Shown here: positions 18,825 through 26,078 of the stretch, in pieces | Numbering within the stretch: the stretch's first letter is position 1 | Layout of the letters: each line of letters begins with the position of its first letter | NCBI GenBank assembly: GCA_034698045.1 | Contig: JAQGAU010000577.1 | Location: 1-26,078, forward strand | Direction of reading: 5' to 3' | DNA: 26,078 bases | From: Paramacrobiotus richtersi | Lineage: Eukaryota; Tardigrada; Eutardigrada; Parachela; Macrobiotidae | Translations under genes and position numbers: made by a program | Notes under the pieces: generated by a model | What the model saw: the letters and a program-made list of their open reading frames with translations, nothing else | What the model was told of the DNA's origin: nothing | Databases searched by the model: none

Positions 18825-19393
18825 ATGCTGTTTTTTCTGCATGTAGCTGGCATAGTGTGTTGTGCGGGCATGGCGCAAGCCCAAATCTCCTGTCAGTTTG
18901 CTGGAACCTTTTGTGTATGGTCACCCAATCCGGTGGAAGATTGGCAAGCTACTGTGACACAAATTAGTGCAACTATCCGACCTCCTACAGGTAACACCGG
19001 GTTGCATGCGATCTTTTCTCTTTAACGTCTAACGCGGGCATTTCTCCAACAGAAGCGCCAGGGATGGCTGTGGCCAACCGTGCCCTTAATGGATTTGCTG
19101 AGCTGGTGTCGCAGGCAATCTTCTTATCTTTCCACACCACGCTCACTTTTCGGATGATTTAATAGATCTTTGCCTCCACCACGGATCCCAACATTCAGCT
19201 CAATCTGGTGCCATCAGATGGTTTCCCTGAATTTCAAATTTACAGTGAACGGGATCAGTTTAAGTGGTCGAATAACACAGAGGTCACCCTGGAGCCGCGA
19301 CCGTATAGTTTTCGGGTAACATTAGCCGACGTTAACGGAGTGATATTTAACCCTGGTACAATCCTTGCGGTTTATAAGATGTCGTTGTTGTAG
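18825..19393 (+). CDS. MAM-like secreted protein with short introns
   Basis: The ATG at 18825 begins a signal peptide (MLFFLHVAGIVCCAGMAQAQ). Next comes a MAM-type opening (CQFAGTFCVWSPNPVEDW, compare C-x-FE-x-G-x-C-x-W). The exon ends CCTACAG|GTAACA at 18990. A 62-nt intron ends ctccaacag at 19052, and exon 2 (19053 onward) restores the codon and reads EAPGMAVANRALNGFAELVS. Downstream, IFASTTDPNIQLNLVPSDG, WSNNTEVTLEP and YSFRVTLADVNGVIFNPGTILAV fit the later strands of a MAM beta-sandwich. Between them are adjacent in-frame TAA TAG (19160-19165). Either these are nonsense mutations, or a second intron of exactly 60 nt (19106-19165, GTGTCG...aatag) removes them in phase. The first reading keeps a better MAM match and makes it a pseudogene. 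The second keeps an intact gene. MAM domains mediate extracellular adhesion. Confidence 0.55.
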
Positions 19394-20800
19394 CTGAAAT
19401 TCCGCCTCAGAGTTGGGGTTTCACGGTCTTGGGCTGGCGTGACTTCTATCGTCCTAGCAGATGAAGGACGAAGGTAAACATGTAAAATCTGCGAACTTAA
19501 ACCGATTGTCTTGTAGGTAGTTTGTAGTTTTGCTAAATAATAATTTACGTGCGCGCACTTCTAAACCATATGACGCGATACCCGTATTTCTTACGTTGTT
19601 TAGTACTTCCGGTCATGTACTTTAACATACGCCAGTCTTTAGCATAGACTCTGTCCCATGTTTTACTGCTGATTTGCTACAGATCTCTGTTCTGCTGTTT
19701 CCCTGTTTGTCAGCTTGAGTGATGCTGCGGTTAGCCTATAAAATGATCGCGCCTGTGTTTTGGCCGATGAGTCTTGAGTGAGATCAGATGAATGATCGTG
19801 ATTAAAAGTACGGAAAAGCTTTGATCGCCTTCGTTCATTTATTTGCACACAGTATTCAAGATTCAGGGAATATTAGGGATTTAGCTACGAGACAGGGATT
19901 CACAGTGTAACATCGAGAGCTCTACCGTTGAGTTAGAACGGAAGTGGATTCTGTCGTGCATCTGGATTTGTTTCCTCTTGCATGTGGTTTCCGCGTCACA
20001 TAAAACGGCAGGAGATGCGTCTGCTGTTGACTGCACCGGGATCAGGTTATCTGGGCGCGAGCAAACACCCGGGGCTATTACGCCATACCATAAACAATAT
20101 TAAATGCAAAACTAGTGTACAAAATTCACGTTTTGAAGGGACCTTTTGAATTTTATTAACTCCCACAATATATAGGCGATGGTAATTGTGATCCAACACC
20201 ATAGCAGCCTGCAGTTAGACTGTCGAAATTTCAAATTTGATTACAATGTTTCGAATTCCGTCTGAAGATATTACAAAAGTGTTGCTAGTGCAACCTGCAA
20301 CTGCATTTTTGCGGAAAGTTTTCGTAGAATCGCTTCAAAACAAGAATTTTGGTGGAGGGATTTTCTTTTAAACGAGGGGGGTTGAGTATCTAAACGGCTG
20401 GAAAGTAGCACTCGTTTCCGGTCAATGACAAACGGAGACAGGGAACGGTTCTATCAGTTATTGAACAATTAAGGATACACATCCCAAGCCCACTAAAAGT
20501 TCCGGGCGCGCACTTGTGGCACGTCAAACCGAGCTAATGCTATTTGCGCGCAGACAAGGTTACGAGCAAGTACTTAAATTCCGCCGCAGATGGGTGACAC
20601 CGATATACGACTGAATGTTTAGAAAACGCCAAGCTTAAAAAGGCGGGAAAAGCTGAGGAAGGTAGTATAATGTATGCCGATACCAGACAATCTAGAAAGA
20701 GATGTCATTTGTTTGTTTCAATGCAGTCAGCGGACATCCACATTGGCAGTTGATTTGACTCCATCGCGCCGGATGTCACGCAAACTGCGGCGCATTGTGA
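19394..20800. other. Unassigned stretch
   Basis: No gene is recognised over 1.4 kb. A minus frame at 19848-19663 has no features. A tRNA-like segment within it is listed separately. Confidence 0.3.
19885..19945 (-). repeat. Degenerate tRNA-like sequence
   Basis: Read on the minus strand, TAACTCAACGGTAGAGC closely matches a tRNA D-arm (A box). About 20 nt later GTGAATCCCTG resembles the end of a T-arm (B box). The T stem and anticodon stem do not form, so a working tRNA is unlikely. It may be a tRNA pseudogene or SINE head. Confidence 0.3.
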
Positions 20801-21639
20801 ATGCTGAGACATTCTGGTCCGTACTTAATTGAACGGGACCGTGACCTTTTAGCTGGAGTTTTCTTCCTTACCTCTGCTGATCAGTTTACTTACGCCGCTG
20901 GTACGCTCACAACCGGCAGTGCCGAATGTACAGGGGTGTACCATCGAAATGTTTCCAACCGACTCTTTAAATTCACCTAATTTTCCCCCCATCCAAGCAC
21001 TTCGTTTCGCTGTTTTATAATGTTCCCTGATCTTTGCTCTACCTATATAGTCCGTTTTCTGAATGCCAGTTGTAAAACGTGGCTCACAGGGCAGTGGCGG
21101 AGGCGATCACCCAGTTTCCTGACTTGCCAGGATTTAACATAGGCGCCTACGGGCCAAACAGCAAAGAGACCTCGAGCAGTCAGGCTTGTCGGATAGCTTT
21201 TTTTTTAAAAACTGAGAAGCATCCGATTCATACCATCGTCCCCACAAGCAAAGCTGACTCTCTTGTCGAAAAAACTGTGTAGTCAACTTTATCAGAATGA
21301 TCCAGGATTTCATCCTGGGAAGAGCCGCGAAGTCCCTCATCCAGTGTGGCACTCCCGCGCCAGTTGCAGTAAAATCTTACCAGTTGCTCTATGCCCGAAA
21401 AATTAAGTGCATTAGGAAAGAGAAATGGTTCAGTTACTCGCCAGATTGAACACAAATGGGCTATGCCTTGACTGGGATTTTCAAGGGAATAAATTTTCTG
21501 GAAGAGCGCACGATCTGTGCACCAATTGTGCACTTGCGCGCGCACACCTGTTTCACGAAAAAAATTCCCCTCAATGTAAAAATCCGATGTACATAGTACG
21601 ATTCTTATTACACGTACACTTACTCTGTCACGTCTGTCT
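20801..21639. other. Stretch with three weak frames, none recognised
   Basis: Plus 20801-20980 is a 59-codon frame from ATG with protein-like composition (YLIERDRDLLAGVFFLTSAD). Plus 21079-21282 and an overlapping plus frame at about 21256-21448 could be pieces of one frameshifted region. Minus 21545-21228 (105 codons) overlaps both. Without a family match none can be preferred. Confidence 0.2.
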
Positions 21640-21785
21640 GTTTACACGTCTGTTTCGCGTATTAATCGTGGTGGTGATGCTGGTTGTTTTTTCGATATTT
21701 GACTTTTTACCTTGTAGTGTCTCCGTATGTGCCTGTGCACTTGTTTTTTGTGTCGGAGGCTTTTGCCCAATAAATCACCACTTAC
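21640..21785 (+). repeat. Dispersed repeat, copy B
   Basis: This is the second copy of the repeat at 2140-2275, in the same orientation, sharing the GGTGGTGATGCTG, TTGTAGTGTCTC, TGTGCACTTG and GGAGGCTTTTGCCCAATAAA blocks. It lies just beyond the 3' end of the first receptor copy. Similarity ends soon after the AATAAA, as in copy A. Confidence 0.65.
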
Positions 21786-21889
21786 TCTGTATTGCTGGTT
21801 AGAAGAACAATCAGTCTTCGTCGTATTCACAACCGTCTTTAATAATTTTAACAAACAGCTGCTACAGATCCTTTATACAAGAAATGGCA

Positions 21890-22821
21890 ATCTCATCTTT
21901 TGACAGTCTGCAACGCAGCTGTTCTTAATTCAACCAATACTATTAAAAACCGAATTGGATCCACTAACGTTGGCACTAAGAACAGAAACGCTAGACAAGT
22001 AGCTTACATCCATGAAACAGCTCATCCCGTAGGTACACGTTGGCGGGCGTCCAGGTCAGTGTGGCACTCAGCGTGCTGGCTGTCAGAATCCCAAAAGCCC
22101 GGTTACTCTCCGGCTGTCTCTGCCCACTTCTTTCTTAAACCACTATCATTTTCTGTAGCGCAATGCTGTTTATCCGCTCCATACCCGTTTTAGCTTCCGC
22201 ATTTTGCATATCAGATACGGATACGCTGCGGTGATCACTGCCTGTGGTAGAAGAAACACCGCGAACTGTACAAAAATATTCCATTCATATAGGACTTCAT
22301 AACTCAATATACAACCGCTTGTTCACACGGCCGCCGGTTCCCCGCACTTATAATGAGTCTCGGTAGACGTGCTACATGACCGTGCAGCCACACTGCTAAA
22401 CAACAACAAGCTGCAGTTTTGGTTGTGTGTCGAAATGCGTAAGAGTGCGGAAATGGTAACCCCCAGATGCGATTCAGCGTAATCAGCACATGAGTGTTAA
22501 CGCTGATACCCATTAAGACGTTGGAAAGGTACAGATATAGGTCACAGATGGCGGCACCCATCCACCAGGAGGAGTAGACACTGTCGATGATGGCCAAGGG
22601 AATTTCGAATAAAGTGTACAGTGTAAAGGAAGCTGGCGAGGACGAGGTTGACCAGGTAAGTGTTGAAAGGGGTGCGGATGTGGCTGTTGAGGATGAAAGC
22701 CACGATGACCAGACCGTCGAAGAGTAATGAGAATTGAGAAGGGCATGAGAACCAGTTCGCTAATGGGTGTACAACCCCATGCAGTGAGGATGTCGGATGA
22801 ATTTGATGCGTTAGTGAACAT
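21890..22821 (-). pseudogene. Rhodopsin-like 7TM receptor, copy 1, multiply frameshifted
   Basis: Read on the minus strand, this is a decayed duplicate of the receptor at 23669-24633. The N-terminus (MFTNASNSSDIL) has the same Asn-rich, glycosylation-type start. The frame shifts in TM1, near 22735, to LVIVAFILNSHIRTPFNTYL and VNLVLASFLYT, then again for TM2-TM3 (DSVYSSWWMGAAICDLYLYL and NTHVLITLNRIWGLPFPHSY). TM4 is poorly preserved. TM5 (VLYEWNIFVQFAVFLLPQAV) sits in yet another frame near 22290. TM6 and TM7 are scattered (GMSCFMDVS; LVDPIRFLIVLVELRTA) and end in a stop near 21900. The sequence CTGACCTGGACGCCC at about 22055 keeps what looks like the ancestral form of a site altered in copy 2. 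With four or more lesions it cannot encode a receptor. Confidence 0.78.
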
Positions 22822-23668
22822 CGTTTCGCCTTGGGAAATTGGACGCAGTGTGAGTTGTGATGATCAGCAGTAAGGACAGCATATGTTTGTACTAGCTGTA
22901 TTGGCTACCAAGCATAACGTCTTAAAGAACATTAAAGCTTGACGAAAACATTTTTTATTCCTGCAGCTGATAGCCCAGTCTCTTACGCATGTCCTGCTGG
23001 AGATAGCAATGGCATTGATCGTTGTTCACAGAAAGGAAGCGATCAAAGATCATCAGTCGTTACAAAGAAAGATGTCATTGATGCTTTGTCCTTCCGACGA
23101 ATGCACGTTGATTCCACATTCCTGCTCCTTGACTTGTGTTCAGTGGCCGAGTCTTTCTTTGTAACCACTTTAATCAGATTCGTACGAAAATTTCTGACTC
23201 TGAATCCGGTTCAGCTGGAAGGAATGTCTGTGGAATTTTGAAATGCATTTAAAAACCTTCTGAACTCATTTTCTAAATTGTACAGAATACAGATATCTCG
23301 CCAGTTTTATGTACATTTATTGCATATTGTCAAATCAAATGGGGTTTGAAAAGAGAATTCTGATGACACTCTTCAGACTTTCTGTCCTTGTTACTCAATA
23401 ATCAACCACTGCACAAGCGGATAAAATTTGCACTGTAGGGTCACCTTTTCCTGTCTGAAGTCACTAGGGGGATTTTATTTGGTTTTCAAATTTATCAGCC
23501 GCGTCTCATTCAGTACCGCACATTTCACACGGGATAGTTCCCTTAATGTCATATGAAAAAACTACCACAATGCTCATCATTTTTGTCTGCTTCTCTTTTA
23601 CTATGTATAGATGTTCATGCCTCGTATTTTGCTACACAGTTCATCTCTCGTAACTACGATCTCCATAA
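22822..23668. other. Spacer between the two receptor copies
   Basis: A plus frame of 100 codons (22939-23241) has no recognised domain. A short inverted repeat, GTTACAAAGAAAGA facing its complement, lies at about 23057 and 23155. No other structure was seen. Confidence 0.3.
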
Positions 23669-24633
23669 TCAACGAATAGGTGCTACGGATCCTTTACAAA
23701 AGAGATGACAAAGACTTGTTTTAACAATCTGCCACACAGCAGTTCTTAGTTCAGGCATGACCAGCGTAAACAAAACTGGATCCAACACCATTTGAGCCGC
23801 AAACAAGACCTCCAAAAGACACACAAGTTCGGGCGAGTATCTCAATTCCGTCACATCCATGAAACAGCTCATCCCGTAGTACACAGTCCCGGGCGTCCAG
23901 GTCTGTCACCGTGACACTTATCGTGCTGGCTGTTAAAACTCGAAAAGCCCGTTTGCTCTCGCGTTGTCGGTGCTGTGCAGCATTGTTTTGCGCCTCCATG
24001 GCTTGTCGCGCACGTCTCCGCTTCCAGCGTTTCCACAAAAGGTAGGGATATGCCGCGATGATCAGTGCCTGCGGTAGAGCGTACAGTACGAACAATACAA
24101 ACATGTTCCATTCAAATAGGACTAGATAATTCAAAATACAACTGAACGTCTCCAAGGGTAGTCGGTTGTTCGCGTTAATAAACAGTCCTGGTAGGAATAC
24201 AACATAAGCGTACACCCAGACTTTAAAGCAACAACAAACCGCCGTTTTGACCTTATGCCGCTGGGAGTAAGAGTGCGGGAACGTTAATGCCCAGATACGG
24301 TTCAGCGTTGTTACCAAATGGGTGTTCATGATTGCACCGCAGAAGACATTACCGAGGTGCTGCTGAAGGTCACAGATGGGTGCACCCATCCAAAAGGAGG
24401 AGTATAGACCCTGAAGAATAACCAAAGGGCTTGCGATCAAGGTGTACATGAAGTTGGTGAGGACGAGGTTGACTACGTAGAAGTTGAAGGCAATTTCGGA
24501 TGTGCTTGTTGACGAGAAAGACCCAGATCACTAGACCGTTGAAGAGTAGTCTGAAGACAATGAGAAGCAATTCGGTAATGGGGTTGAAACCCCAAGTGAG
24601 GATATCCGACGAATTGGATGTGTTTGCGGACAT
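23669..24633 (-). pseudogene. Rhodopsin-like 7TM receptor, copy 2, two frame disruptions
   Basis: The minus-strand ATG at 24633 starts an N-terminus with NTS and NSS glycosylation sites, then TM1 (ELLLIVFRLLFNGLVIWVFL). An extra base in the AATTT run near 24493-24495 shifts the frame after HIRN. TM2 to TM5 follow in the frame from 24449: TM2 (FMYTLIASPLVILQGLY), the conserved extracellular Cys in APICDL, TM3 ending TTLNRIWAL instead of DRY, TM4, an ECL2 cysteine (FSCILNY), and TM5 with YALPQALIIAAYPYLLW. A long basic third loop follows. In TM6 a 4-base insertion (AGAC on the minus strand, near 23901-23906) shifts the frame again. TM7 reads LFAAQMVLDPVLFTLV, with DPxxF in place of NPxxY, and a short tail ends at 23669. 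Full length is about 320 residues, normal for class A. It appears to be a single exon. Ligand unknown. Confidence 0.85.
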
Positions 24634-25433
24634 TTTTCGCGTCGTTTTCGCTGGCGAAAGTCGCTGGCCCAGATGAGTACCACATTATTCACTATTTGTT
24701 TTACTACTGCAAAATGATCGGTTAATGACAGTATCCAAGTGATTTTATATTTGAAGTGACGTAAGAAAAAATTTAGAATACCAAGCTGTTCACGTCTGTA
24801 GTTCATGCAGAGAAACAGACGAATATTTATATGCACAGAGATAGACTTTAAAGAACCTCTAGATTTGCCGTGCTTCCCTTTTCCCCGCGTGGCTCAGCAG
24901 TTTTGCGCTTGACGTGCTGCGAATGTACTTACACTATTGGTTGTTTTGCATGAAAAGGAAGCTACCAGACCAGAAGGCACTTTGATCCTATGCTCTTTGG
25001 AAGGATGACATTTCAGATTTGGAAGAAAACAAATTAAGTATCTATAAATAGACTTTTCCGCTGAGCTCTGCATGCCATGCATTTGGCAGACATTAAGTTG
25101 CCTGTGTTACACCAGTTCCTGTACCGAGTAAATCTAACCAGAGACCTCTGAACGAAATCTGAAATTGACACATGCATGAGCCGAACCAAGCACTGAAACT
25201 CTTGATGCGTATCGAAAGAAAGCGGGAATATCCTTACGCGCAATTTCACAACAATTACTTCTGGTAGGATCATGCAGCTGCATAGATCTGAACTGGGCAC
25301 GTGATGACCTATTGCATTCTCTTGTTTATCGTCAGCAAGGTCGTGTCAACCTTATGTCTGCACGAAACGGTCTTTTTGGTTCGGAAGAAACATCCGGTAA
25401 TCTTGCTGTTATAGGAAAACGTGATTGAAAAGC
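24634..25433. other. Upstream region of receptor copy 2, no other gene recognised
   Basis: This should hold the promoter of the receptor gene starting at 24633. A minus frame running through the start (24836-24531) is the receptor's shifted shadow. Minus frames at 25082-24894 and 25300-25034 have no features. Confidence 0.3.
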
Positions 25434-25667
25434 TTAAAATTCTGTCCGGCTATTGGGCCATTCTACATTATGTCGAGTTTTACATGGCACTCTGGGGAAT
25501 AGTGTCCGGCTTACATAAAGCCAGACGTTTTCCCTTGCGGACAGTTTTCTTGTTGCATATGCTATGGGCTTGCCGGGCAGGAAGAACAATGTGTAAATAA
25601 AAACATAAGCGGATACCGACACGCAAGACAAGCGGCGATTCATCCACCAATGCGGTACAAAGGGCAA
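25434..25667 (-). pseudogene. Possible third 7TM receptor relic (TM4 to ECL2)
   Basis: A 77-codon minus frame contains SAYVFIYTLFFLPGKPI, which lines up with copy 2's KVWVYAYVVFLPGLFI (TM4 with the LPG end). About 35 residues later comes VEWPNS, near the position of FEWNMF at the start of TM5 in copy 2. The VPHWW before it may correspond to FPHSY after TM3. Other transmembrane segments are not recognisable around it. The match is short and hydrophobic, so chance is possible. Its position and strand, next to two related copies, make a relic plausible. Confidence 0.3.
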
Positions 25668-26078
25668 GACATCTGTACTTTTAAGATTTGAGATCGGCGC
25701 CTCCTTGCCTTATTTATAACGTAGTATCAACTAAACGACGGCAGTTAATCTGATAAATTTTGGCTTTTCTGGAAAATAGCTACTGCCACCCATAAGCACA
25801 CACAACCGCTATAGAAACCCATAATACCCATAAACCGCTATGGACCCATATCGTTTTTCTGTTCTGCTACGGTACAAGTACAAGTTAGCGGGTCGCTAAC
25901 ATTTCCGGCCTTCTTGGCCTCGGCGTATTCCGTACTTCCTCTCGTTTGCCGAATTTTCCCAGCTGGCGTGGTTACGTTGACTGCCCCTGTCGTGGAATCA
26001 AGGACACAAGCCACCCGTTGTGCCGTTCCGGAAGAGTGCGTGCGCCGTTTTCAGTCTAGCTGGGATAAGCCGCTAATT
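25668..26078. other. Right-end stretch, no gene recognised
   Basis: It contains short imperfect repeats of ACCCATAAACCGCTAT-type sequence at about 25790-25850. A segment at 25895-25970 (AACATTTCCGGCC... CCCAGCTGGCG) resembles about 433-495 at the left end. Confidence 0.3.

Noticed and set aside
24531-24836. Separate 101-codon minus-strand gene upstream of receptor copy 2
   Set aside because: It is the receptor's first exon read one frame over. The true frame starts at 24633 and has TM1 hydrophobicity.

Overview
The window looks like nuclear DNA of a small invertebrate animal, not a bacterium. Three things point there. Reading frames are interrupted by short introns with GT...AG ends and matching phase (33 to 98 nt). 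AATAAA poly(A) signals follow several stop codons. The protein families are animal ones: rhodopsin-like 7TM receptors, CUB-like and MAM-like secreted domains, a Thr-rich mucin-type stalk and an EB/EGF-like Cys module. The style of the 7TM receptors (LNRIW in place of DRY, DPxxF in place of NPxxY) reminds me of tardigrade orphan receptors. That assignment is a guess from memory and needs a database search.

Layout. 1-250: end of a secreted-type gene entering from the left. 784-1473: a large imperfect palindrome whose arms encode the same peptide. 2937-3748: a possible decayed multi-exon gene with a poly(A) signal. 4616-5067: a small secreted protein broken at a T-run. 5547-6218 (minus): a CUB-like secreted protein gene with two phase-correct introns. 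6430-7180 (minus): a decayed tyrosine recombinase from a mobile element. 9340-9921: the C-terminal module of a retroelement polyprotein, with several frame changes. 10842-11086 (minus): a mucin-like exon. 11418-12454: a foldback element with long inverted arms and internal repeats. 13665-13914 (plus) and 13958-14503 (minus): two further gene pieces. 16330-16660: a 10-bp minisatellite. 17519-17698: a Cys-rich short ORF. 18825-19393: a MAM-like secreted protein. 21890-24633 (minus): two tandem copies of one 7TM receptor gene, both frameshifted, with a possible third relic at 25434-25667.

How it fits together. No operon-like or pathway logic is visible. The window reads as a gene-poor, repeat-rich region in which lineage-specific secreted and receptor genes duplicate and decay beside mobile-element relics. 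Most recognisable coding regions carry small indels or stops. The two receptor copies carry lesions at different places, so real pseudogenisation is likely at least there, but uncorrected read errors could explain some single-base shifts. Only the CUB-like gene and perhaps the MAM-like gene and the 14503 gene look potentially intact. I did not find a convincing new molecular system. The most unusual items are the two large inverted-repeat structures and the receptor tandem pair.
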